NCBI GenBank assembly: GCA_010909165.1
Contig: MU008169.1
Location: 620,001-684,000 of the forward strand
Origin: Anthoceros angustus
Taxonomy: Eukaryota; Streptophyta; Anthocerotopsida; Anthocerotales; Anthocerotaceae
DNA: 64,000 nt
Direction: 5' to 3'
Shown here in pieces: positions 1 to 9,904 of this stretch (the first letter of the stretch is position 1; each line of letters opens with the position of its first letter). The position numbers and the translations under genes were made by a program. The notes below the pieces were generated by a model that was not told the DNA's origin, made no database searches, and saw nothing but the letters and a program-made list of their open reading frames with translations.

Positions 1-190
1 CTCTACTCAAAGACTGCACTATCTCTATCATCGGACCTCGAGCTCCGAGTTGGTGCAGGGCGAGCTCAGGTACCACGATGGGTAGTGTTTGTGATGCTGT
101 GGGGACAACATCAGGGCAGAGAGCGGAGGGTTAAGTTAGTTTCTAAGAGGCATAAGTAGGCGGGAGCTTTGATGGTGGAGTATCAGCTTC
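1..190. other. 3' flank of the AAPT1 gene
   Basis: Downstream of the minus-strand stop codon at 191-193. It probably holds the 3' untranslated region. I see no other gene. Confidence 0.5.
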
Positions 191-3100
191 TCATGCCCCT
201 TTCCTCACTTTTTTACCGATTCTGTGGCACGAAATGCTAACAGTTAAGATGCATACACGGCAAACTTGGCAGAAGTACAGACACTTGCAGAGAAAATGCA
301 TAGATGCATATGAAATGACCAACTTGCAACATTTGAGTACCTGAAGCAATGAATGCCGAGGGCAGAAGTGATATCATGAATAACACTTGAAGCAAAGTGC
401 AAGTACAACGCACCTGCACACAGAGACAAGACCAATTGTCTAGTTTCGGTTACGCTGATTCAGAGGCATTGAAATTTGGTACGTAGCATTGTGACAGACT
501 TACTTGTGTAAGAGGTGAAGGCCACCAACAGCCAGAACTCCTTTACAGGTTCCCTGCCAACATATTAATCACCCAGAAGTTAGCAAAGGCCTAGCATCAG
601 AGTGTAACGTTTGCTTTGAACCCACATGTACCAAAAGTGATTCATACCTGCCCTGAAGTCTTGCCGACAGAGCATTGGCAACGCAGAAAGGCAAAACCAG
701 CAATGACTGTAAAATGGAGAACCATCGTCATTAGGGCTAGTCCAGTGGAACTGCAGCAGAGAGAGATTCACCAAGTCATACCATATACATCCCTGTCTTC
801 AGGCCCTTGGGCTCGTCACACAAGTGAGCCAAAATGATCCTTCCCTGCGTACATGGTCCACCTCATCGACTGAAGCACTTGCACACCACTGACTTGCTGT
901 AAAGTGGAATGACACACTCCACGCTTTTACCAGAAAACGTCTATCAGCAACTAACTCTCCACAGTCACTTACCACAAGGTAGCCAAACGCTAACCCTGTT
1001 CCCAGCAAAACCAAATGAGGATGATTTCCCAGAATATCAGATGGAGATAACCAGCCCCTAGAATAAATTGCAGAAGATTGAGACATCAGAGAAATTGAAG
1101 AGGAACTGCATATTGTAGGTAGCATGACACATCTAATGGCACCAAAATGTTTAGCACAGCGCCTAACCAGATAGAAACTCCTCCCACCAGCAATATGAAG
1201 GGCACAAGCTGAAAAGGAAAACGAAAAAGTAGCTCATTAATGCCTGAGCTACATGAAAAAGAAACAAAAAAAAGAAAAGAAGGATCAGATCATTTGTTGG
1301 ACAAAGAAACCATAAGGAACTACATCACAGTGAACCACATGCTCACCATTGCAAAGGCAGGTACAATATTTCCCCTCTTTGAAGAAAGCACTTCCCGAAC
1401 ATTTGACACACTGCAGGAAAGCAGACACTCGAGTTCTTACAATACACTAAAGCGTTTTTCTCTACCAAAGATATTTCTTTGTTCCAGTGCTTGCAAATCT
1501 GCACATTTTGTTACAATCGAACTATAGTGTGCTTACCTGTACAGCACAGTGGGAGCAACAGCAAAAAGCATCATGCCAGCAATAACAACACGATTCAGCG
1601 GAACATCTGCCAAGGAGGAGGACACATTAGAATACAGCAGGTCCCAAGGACAAAAATTCATGGTTAGACATGAAATTCCTGGCAAGATGCCACACATCAG
1701 GAGCCATTGGGCACTGCCACCAACAGCCTCCCCTGGCCTGAGACCTCACTCAAAGCCTGATGCGAAATATGTGCGGACATACTGCATAAGTCATACAGAG
1801 CTGACATCATAATAGCATAGCACCTGGAAGAAATGGAGACCCAGTTGCTTGATGAACACTCTGCTTCCACCACTCAGGACCTGTAAAATTTGTTAGGCGG
1901 CTGGGATGCTCAAGTGGATCACTCAAAACCAAGCATCTGCTTAGAACACAGGGAGGAGAATAGTTGCATGCTTGTGAGACACGTACCGACAATAGCTGTA
2001 AAGAAATGTGTGAGATAAATGAGCATCAGCCCCTCTGTGGGACCGTTGATTTCGGGTAGTATAAGCGTGTTTGTGAAGAAGCTGCAGTACCAAAGAAGCA
2101 CTCTGAGATGTACTAACCTTGGAAGCTCACAAGCATCCCAGATGCTGTAGTACAAGCCACTACATTGCACATAATAGCCAGTGCATACCAGGGCTATGGT
2201 CTTTGAACATCCACTTACCTCTCCCAAGTAGCGGCAAAGAACGGTATGGTTGCAATCACATAGAACCAGAACGAACTCTTGCCGCATAGCATTGCTGAAC
2301 TAAATGCCATTGTCTCGAACTGATCACCAGATTGTCAGCACACCGGAGTCAGAGGCACATAACATAACACTTCAATGAACACCCCAAGCACAAGGACAAA
2401 ACAAGTCTTACCGCACATGTAAGGGCATCACAGCCTGACCACCGACAACCACCCAATCAATGACAGACATCAGTGGAATTAGAACATCTCTTTGACCATC
2501 GTTGCAGCAGCCAGGGAGAGAATGCTTTGCAAAACTGCTTCAGGCATGATGAAGGCTCTGCTAACCATGGTCGAAGAGCTCTCCCAGAGGGCTTGAAGAA
2601 TTTGTTCGCCTTGCTTGCTTCCCATCAACAGCATCAAATGTCTGAAGTTTTCAGCAATAGGCGAACATGAGAATGCACTCTGGGATGGAGACACAAGAAA
2701 AAACCTGCACTGCCTCCTGCATTGATTTGCTTACCTGATATAGAAACAACAAGAGACCGTGCAACAGGAAGACCCATCTTGGAGATGCTTCAGTGAGGTG
2801 GGGAGAAAAAACCTGAAAAACGATCGGTCAAAAGTGAGTATCCCAGGGAAGCACAACTAGACCAGGCTCAGTGCAACAATCAGCCAACAACCTCACTGCA
2901 GACACAACCACCATTCTTACATAGCTCAACAAAGCTGATGTGAGGACAAAAAGGAAGCCAATCAGCGTGATCTGCACCCATCAAACAAAACTGAACGTCA
3001 GCTCCAGACTAAACGACCAGGCCACTGCCCAGCAACTGCAGAACCAAACAGAGGCACAAAAGCTCACCATATTAGGCCTGTTCCAAAGCGCCACATGCAT

Positions 3101-3384
3101 CCCACCACGATCCAGAGTTAGAATTCCCGGTGGCAAGCCCCCAAACCCTACTCATCCCCACCCGTGATTCCACGACAGCACAGACACGATTTCTGTAGAC
3201 CTCAGCTCACAGGCAAGCAAATGCGAGCTGGGGGAGTGTAGACGCACGGCATCCAGAGCGGGAAGAGCTTGACAAAGCGGCTCCAGAAGGGCTGCATCAC
3301 GTATTTTGCCAGGTAGGAGCGATCGACGCCGCTGTACTTGTATCTGTGCAGCGCCTCGACGCCATGCTTCCCAATGTAGCCCAT
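191..3384 (-). CDS. AAPT1: Aminoalcohol phosphotransferase (CDP-choline/ethanolamine phosphotransferase)
   Basis: Final step of the Kennedy pathway: transfers phosphocholine or phosphoethanolamine from the CDP-alcohol to diacylglycerol in ER/Golgi membranes. I could place 17 exons with GT-AG borders and consistent phase (minus strand, 5' to 3'): 3384-3244, 2971-2921, 2812-2735, 2641-2566, 2434-2412, 2319-2219, 2081-1987, 1880-1824, 1606-1537, 1410-1347, 1208-1168, 1057-973, 844-782, 706-648, 553-504, 413-341, 221-191. They sum to 1158 nt, 385 aa, against about 389 for the Arabidopsis enzyme as I remember it. It starts MGYIGKHGVEALHRYKYSGV. The CDP-alcohol phosphotransferase signature DG(x)2AR(x)8G(x)3D(x)3D is complete across exons 4 and 5. 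Multiple hydrophobic segments follow. The exon 1-2 join reads MPC-ITLIGF and lacks the two or so residues (PNM) usual there, so a micro-exon or another donor is possible. AAPT1 versus AAPT2 cannot be distinguished. Confidence 0.95.
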
Positions 3385-3831
3385 CCTGGAGACCGATTGA
3401 AGTCGGCCCTCCCCGCTCCCGCCCCCGCCAGCTCCGAGCTGCGTGCTGCTGCTACCGGGCGCCTTCGAATCTCCGCTGCTCCATTTACGGGGCAGATGAT
3501 TTGGCGTTCCTTGGCAGCGAAGAAGGGGCCGCCACTTGCTGCGCCTTGATTCATCCCCAGGGTTTAGTAACCGTGATTAGCTCGCGGCTCTAGATTGGCA
3601 ACCTCTCTCTCACTTCGTGGCAGGTTTTGGTGACAGCTCGGGCTTCGCATTGGACTGATCGACTGGGCAGCAATTTTGTCCCAACAGCCGGACATGGGGG
3701 ACAAGGAGTGCGATGGTTCATAAGGGATGACTACAGTTACAAATAGGGAGGAACGTGGTGTCACACTGTAGTGATCACAGCGAAGAAAATGTGGATTACA
3801 GCGTAAACTACAAAATATGCAGGAGCACGCG
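3385..3831. promoter_or_regulatory. AAPT1 5' leader/promoter and 3' end of the next gene
   Basis: GC-rich sequence directly upstream of the AAPT1 ATG (3382-3384). It must contain the promoter and 5' leader, and on its far side the 3' UTR of the minus-strand gene that ends at 3832. Open frames exist on both strands, but none resembles a protein I know. No clear TATA box was identified. Confidence 0.4.
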
Positions 3832-6265
3832 TCAAGCGAAAAGCTTGGTTGCGTGCAGCCTTTCCCAACTCTCTCCTTCAGTTCGGGCTCGCGTCTTGCT
3901 GAGGGTTCGCTGGAAGGACATCCATCCTTTGGCACGCTTCAGCAGTGCCTTGCCTGCCGGGCTTTTACCTAACGTCAGAATGCGGTCGTTGCCGTGAGAC
4001 AAGCTTCTCTTCAGGAAATCCACGCCAGGTGCGCATCCTGGAACGTACAGGTTCTCCTTGCCGGGACTCATGGGTTCGGCTGATGTCTGCACTTCGCCCA
4101 CAGTTGTGCGCTCCTCCTGCGGAACTGCGAAGCTGCTGGGAAGTCCTGTTGTGGCTGATCGCCTCAAAGAGCCGGATGTCTCGCCGCGGGTACCTAGAAT
4201 GGTCTGGGGCTCCTCCGGGTTCCTGTTGTCGGGGCAGATCTCGCTTTCGGGCACAGTCTTCTTGTGAACAGCATTGATGGCTGATGGGACATTTCTTGCT
4301 GGCTTGACGCTCTCCCTGCCTTTGTTGTTGTGAATCACATTCGAGTCTCGGACCTTGAGCTTGCAGGCTTCGGTTCCCTTCCTTGTTGCTGTGTCCCTGG
4401 AGGTTTGTCCGGCTGCTCCACTTGGTTGGCCCCCGCCGTTGCTGGATGCAGTCGGTTTCCTGTGGTTGGCTTGAACTCGCCCAGGTGGCAGAGGAAGCTC
4501 TCCTGCTTTGAAAGACGTAGGCTCGGGAGCTACAGTAGGGGGATTTACCTGGCTTGAGTCCGCACTCTTTCTTCGAGAAGGAAGGGCTGAGATCAGTGAT
4601 GGGAGGCTCTTCGCCGGCGATGAAGACCGGAGCCCGAAAGAAAGCCTTCTCAAGCCCATGCTCTCAGATGTGAAGTGTTGCCCTATCCACCCTTTCTTCT
4701 TTCCAAGAGAGTCGGACTTCGCGCTCTTGCTGGGCTTGGGATTCGGGACGAATGTCGGATTGGAGAACAGAACTACCTTGGATGTCTTGCCCTGCGAGAA
4801 GTTCCACGGTTGCTTGATCTCTGTCGCCTTCAGTGGAATAGTCTTCACTTCCAAGCTACCATCATGTAACACAATCTGCTCAATTTCAGACTCAGCCCGA
4901 CCAGAGGTTTCCCCAGCATAGACACTGGGGGCCTGGGCCGACATGGAACCTTCCGTCTTCTTGCTATCCGTAACTGACCGGGCTGGCGTTTCTCGAACTC
5001 CAGATACCTCATTGCTTCTCCTTGGTACAGAGATCTCAGCATCCTTCTTGAGCGATGTCGTTGACGTCACCTTCTTCTGGGCAGTGGGTCGCTTGATGTC
5101 TTTGGCCTTTGGGCAAACTTCCCTCCTTGCTGGAGAACTCGGAGGTTCTGAGCCTTCTGTCCTCTGAAGCTCAGGACTACGTGGTACGCTGACGATGTTG
5201 TTCTCCGGGGAGCCGTCGTAAGGAAACACAACTTTGAATCTGTGAGCCGCCTTGGTTGCGATCTTCTTCTCTGTCAAGTTCTTAGCCTGTGATCTTCGAA
5301 CTAGAACCTTCCTTGGCGCCGTGCCAGCTGCTGGTGCTCCACCCTTGATTGAAGAATCTTTCACTGCCGCCTTTTGTGGATCTTTCGTAGCTGTCGCTGC
5401 CTTCTCCTGTTCGAAGCATTTGTTCTCGTCCAGAGACTCCTCGACAATGCCGGCCATCTCCTTAGCATACTGGGTTGCGACAAGAATTTCTGAAACAGCT
5501 TGACGAACGGCTGCGGCGGGCTCTGACCACCGTCTCCAGTCGCCCTCTGATGACCAACAAACGCAATTCGTCGATCAGTTGGAGAGAAACAGATGTGCGG
5601 AGCATGGTAACCAATCAAGAGGGATTGCTGGGACTGCACCAGCGGGAGGGAGAGCCAAGATGTCGTGATCTTCAATCTTGAGGACATCCTTCATGCGAGG
5701 CAAGGGCTTTTTGCCTGCAAAAACTTTGAAGTGTAAGAACCGAGGACACTTGGCCAAATGTATTGCAACTTTCCGTACAAGCCAAAAAAATCAGTCCTAT
5801 TGACCAGCATGGCTGCTTTACCTCCGCGCATGTCGATCACTCCATGACTTTTCTGCAGGGCCCAAGGCGGCGGGCCTTCTTGCAGCCTACACCAAATATG
5901 AATTAATATCTATCTGTGGACGGCGGTGCGCCAGCCAGACTGGGAAAGCACCACCCTGTGCAGAAACTAAGAATTACCTTCTGGTGGAGTTCTTTCGTCT
6001 CACTAGCATATGCGACCTGTTCGGACCGGCGATTTGCCTGCTTTTTTCTTTTCCACTGTAACTTGCACCAAGGCAATTCCTGGTGGTGGTTATGTTCTGT
6101 TGCAACTCTTGAAGTTTGGCAACCACAAGATCAACCTGGCGAGTTTCCACAGGGTTTAGACAAGAAACAAGGGAATAAAAGTCCAGGGAAGGAAGCCAAA
6201 CATATTTCTGAAGTTTCTCCATTCCTTACCTTCTCAACTGCTTGCACTATCAGCGGGGATGCCAT
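3832..6265 (-). CDS. TAN1: TANGLED-like microtubule-associated protein (probable)
   Basis: TANGLED marks the future division plane at the preprophase band and binds microtubules. Proposed exons (minus strand): 6265-6230 (MASPLIVQAVEK), 6135-5978, 5852-5822, 5714-5640, 5510-3832. The early part reads VDLVVAKLQELQQNI. Across the exon 4-5 join it reads LALPPA-AVRQAVSEILVATQ. Both resemble TANGLED's KVD..RLQELQ.TI and LPA..LGETVNEILQASQ segments, recalled from memory. The remaining roughly 540 residues are basic, low in complexity, rich in Ser, Lys and Arg, with no folded domain I recognise, as expected for this family. Exon 2 is one base short: T6 at 6042-6047 (A6 on the coding strand) needs one more base to keep the frame. 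With that correction the protein is 659 aa, longer than the roughly 480 aa of Arabidopsis TANGLED. The family call is tentative; the gene itself is well supported. Confidence 0.65.
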
Positions 6266-7840
6266 AGCCAGGCCCTGCTAGTGATCAATTCAAAGTGAGA
6301 AGAACAGATCAATTCAAAGTGAGAAGAAAAGACGCCAACAGACAATGCACAATACAGCTATTACTGGTTCCACGGCGTTCCTTCAAAAGGATTGGAGCTA
6401 TGACTTACCATGTTCTCGTCGCCTTCTGCACGTGGTGCCCGAATGATTTGACGGGAAGACGCTGGGGCTTGCATGTGATCTTAACTGGTAAAGCTTACGA
6501 ACAGATGGCGAATCGCGTCAACAACGATAGGGAATCGGAAACCACATAGTCTTCCGGGCAGCAAAAGACTTCTTGATCTCCTGATGTCCTTGACAACCTC
6601 TCCCCGAGCTGTCGCTCAGTTATTGTAAATAGAGGAGGGTCGCTGGTTAGTTTCGGGGGTGAGGAACCTCACTACCAATGCGGCAGGCGAAGTTTCACAC
6701 AGTGACCTGCAGGAATCTTCATCAGTCCAATTGCTAACCCCGAATCACACCATCACAACCCGAACAACATTCTAATAGCAGAGGAAATGCAAGAGAGTGA
6801 CTCACACGAGCAGGCACTGTCAGATCGAAGGCAAATCTGAAGCCACAAAGTGCAGCTCATCCCTGCACGCCTTCCCCGAATCCTTCTTGAAGAAAATAGA
6901 TTACAGATAGATATGGATGACAGGCAGGAGTCGCATCCTAAGCTTCTAAAGGGAGCAGGTAACGGTCAAATGCCGAGAAGTAACCAGTTGGAGCTGGATC
7001 CAGAGATGCAGCTGGACCGGACACTCTGCGGCGGAGAGCATCCATCCAAGACCGCACACACCTCCGGCCGCTTCCTTCCATCCGAATCCACGCTCTCTTC
7101 CTGCAGTTTCTTGGACGCGGAGTAGAAGAGCATACAGAACAACACGAACCGGACCTCGCACTGCGTTCTTGACCTGTTGCTTCCCAGGGCAGGATCTTTC
7201 ATCATGTCACCACAACAGCATCCCACCCGAGCACGGGAACTCCTCAGCGCAACAATCTTGAGAGCAGCCGCAGCGCAGCGCAGCAGCAGCAGCAGCAGCA
7301 GCGGGGCGTAGCAGGAGCAGGAGCAGCAGCGGCAGCGGCAGCAGAAGAGGAATAAGACGGAGGGGAGGAAAATGGCGAGAGCAGGACAGATCTGACGAGG
7401 GCAAGGCCACCACTATTCCCGCCTGGAAGATGCCGTGCACAGTGCCGCTGGTAGTGTGTCCATATCCGGCCAGCCCGGGAGCGGGTGTTGGGAAATCGAT
7501 GGAGACGCCGCCGTTCCCGCACAGTGTGCCGCGGATTGCAGCCCGAAATTGCAGCTCTCGTGGCGCATGCGGACCCTCGCCTCCCCCACCAATGCCGCAT
7601 TTGAACGGGACGTGACACCACGCCGCGATGTGACCGTTGGTCAGGGAGCGCCAGCGCCACCACGGTCCCACCCACCACGTACGCTTCCACTTCAAACGTC
7701 CGGCCTCCGGACCCGAATCCCGTTCTGCCGTTCCGTTTCTTCCCTTCCATTTCGCTCTCCTGCTCAGAGGTAGAAGATTTACTTAAATGGGCAGGGCTGG
7801 GATTGGAGATAGCACTTTTTTCGTTTGACAATATCCTCCA
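6266..7840. other. Upstream region without an assignable gene
   Basis: About 1.6 kb upstream of the TANGLED-like start. The proximal 400 bp is ordinary non-coding sequence. From 7000 to 7770 it is GC-rich with long open frames on both strands. The one with the longest reach (7244-7831, minus) has a composition dominated by the CAG repeat and simple Arg/Gly runs and matches nothing I know. It could be a long 5' leader or promoter. I do not call a CDS here. Confidence 0.4.
7271..7302. repeat. CAG/CGC trinucleotide microsatellite
   Basis: A run of CAG units with interrupted CAGCGCAG at its left edge, lying inside the GC-rich upstream block. In the three frames it gives poly-Ala, poly-Leu or poly-Cys stretches, which explains the long spurious open frames here. 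Confidence 0.8.
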
Positions 7841-8224
7841 GCATATAAAGGGTAGTTGGCCCCAACAACGTCCGTAGCTGAGCTATAACTATTGTTACAT
7901 ACACATAGTGCACAATATAGAGTTGGCTCTCGTTTTGATAAGGATAGGATCGATGGTGGTAGTAATGGAGAGGTCAAGAGCAGTGACGGTACGTGTAGCG
8001 AGAGGGAAGGTGGGGGTAATGGATATCTTATCGGGCAATGAAATGGAAAGCTTTGATTCGGAAGAGGAGAGCGAGGGGAATTTGTTTAGAATTGATTCAG
8101 AGGAAGTGTCCACATGCGTTCACCGCAAGAATTAGAGATATTTCGATCCAATCTTAACATGCTTATGCATCCAATAGTAGAGGCTGAAGAAAGATTATCC
8201 TACATCGACTACTTGATGAAATTG

Positions 8225-8892
8225 GGCACAACATATGTGGAGAGGAATCTATGCAACTAGACGCTAGAGACGAGCTTGCAGGAAAAGTGTGTAAGAATTG
8301 TGGAAGAGTACATGCCGGTCGTGTTTGTAGCTCTCAAATATAACATTACGTCTGAGGGCATGAAAAAGACTACCTTGAAGCAGCATGTAGACTGGCGAGT
8401 GTGCGCTTTGTGCCAAGACTTGGTTTCCGATGCACTAGAGTTTTGGGTCCCTTATAAGACCAACGGAACCCGTTTCAGTATAGTTGTGCAGCGTACATGC
8501 AAGGCAATACCGCATGTAAACTTGATGCGTGAGTGCAAATGAATGGTGCATTTCTATGCAGGATGGCTCTTCTTCCACTTGGATAGTACTACACCCAAAG
8601 AGTTTTGCCAACATATGATGCTCTGCACATCTCGGACCATCATGGAGCATAAGGATTGTAGATTGTGCCGGCTCGAAATCTCAGCACCGAAAGAAGAAAC
8701 TTGGAAAACCATTCATACAAAAACACATTTTTAATCTACTTATGGAGAATTGTTCCAACGTGCCTTACCATGTGGAAAAGTGCAAGGTGATGGTGGATAA
8801 ATATGTATTTCCCTTCATTCAGGCAAATCTTGTCACCTTTTTAAATATAGACTCTCTTTGTTCCAAGGTAGTAATGGGAACTTGTCGCTAGT
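8225..8892 (+). pseudogene. Decayed saposin-domain paralog
   Basis: Translations in two frames follow the intact saposin gene at 13895-14887. The first runs from KCVRIVEEYMPVVFVALK through VCALCQDLVSDALEFW to NLMRECK (8276-8542). The second runs STTPKEFCQHMMLC, HKDCRLCRLEIS and then ENCSNVPYHVEKCKVMVDKYV, ending at a TAG near 8890. The signal peptide and first half of domain 1 are missing, stops and frame changes interrupt it, and cysteine 6 of domain 1 is lost. It is AT-rich compared with the intact copy. An old duplicate, not likely to be functional. Confidence 0.85.
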
Positions 8893-9640
8893 AAGGCTAT
8901 ATGATAATATAAAAATTAGGTGAATCTATTTAATCATATTTTTTACTATATTATTTCACCATAGTATAGTGCAAAGAAGTTGAAAAAAAACCATATAAGA
9001 TTAGCAAACTTCTTATGAACCACAAAGAAACTTATCAAGCTTTAGCAAAATAGTATGTCAACTTAATTAAAAATTTTCTACATATCACTAATAAAGGCCT
9101 TAAAAATTTCATTATTCAACATAAGGCCTCGATCTTTTGGCCCATTGTACTGAAATTATGAATCTAAACTTAATATAATGCCTATGATGATACTCAATTG
9201 CTTCTTTTGCACCGGAAAAGTAGCTTTGCTAAAGTAGAGCCTAGAAGCTAGCTCAAGATAGGGAGACTTAAGGAAGATCTTGCCACCGGTAGCTCAAGAT
9301 AGGGAGACTTAAGAAAAATCTTGCCACCTGAAAGCTGAATGATTTTAGCTTCCCTTAAAACAACTAAAGTATGAAATCTTGTTCGTACCATGCTGTATAT
9401 TTCTCATGTCTTATGTCACTTATGTTATTTGTAAGAATATTTCTTATTTACCACAGTATATAAACTTTATTATAAATCATTAAAATTAAATATTAAAATT
9501 AAAATTATATATCATTAAATATTCATTATAAATATTTTAAAATATGAATCAATAAATAATAATATAATAAAAAGCATAAAAATGTAGAAAAAACAAAGCT
9601 TCCATGACATAATACTATTTATGTCCACTCTTAGTGGAAA
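8893..9640. other. AT-rich intergenic sequence with a short direct repeat
   Basis: Strongly AT-rich with no coding potential. It contains a roughly 40-bp unit repeated head to tail at 9250-9290 and 9291-9329, beginning AGCTCAAGATAGGGAGACTT. Nothing else was recognised. Confidence 0.6.
9250..9329. repeat. 40-bp direct tandem repeat (2 copies)
   Basis: Two adjacent copies, 41 and 39 bp, differing by a two-base indel and one or two substitutions. Each starts AGCTCAAGATAGGGAGACTT and ends in a TCTTGCCACC motif. Confidence 0.85.
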
Positions 9641-9789
9641 TAAATATGAATATTGTTGTTGGTGTTGCTAGTATGGCATTCGTTTTGTTAATGAAAGGTC
9701 AGTTTAATCTTGTTTGGGAGCATATGTTTCGAGTTCAATCCTTGTTGCAAGCATATTCCAAAGTCGCAGGAAGTTGTTTGCAAACCAAA

Positions 9790-9904
9790 CCTGCGAAGGA
9801 ACAATGTCAGATGGGGGACCTGACGAGGGATGATGAAGGAACAATGTCCCCCCCCGCCCTCCCCCCCCTAGGAATTGAAGACGGGGACATTGTTCCTTCG
9901 CAGG
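9790..9904. repeat. Nested inverted repeat (foldback)
   Basis: The 19-base arm CCTGCGAAGGAACAATGTC at 9790-9808 has a perfect reverse complement at 9886-9904. The same right arm also pairs with a second left copy: 9835-9851 (17 bases) against 9883-9899. The interior contains long C runs. It sits at the left edge of the recognisable LINE homology. Confidence 0.9.

Noticed and set aside
7207-7831. Long overlapping minus-strand open frames (162 and 195 codons) as a gene
   Set aside because: They exist because of high GC and a CAG repeat. Both frames are open at once, neither has family resemblance, and the composition is simple Arg/Gly/Leu/Ala.
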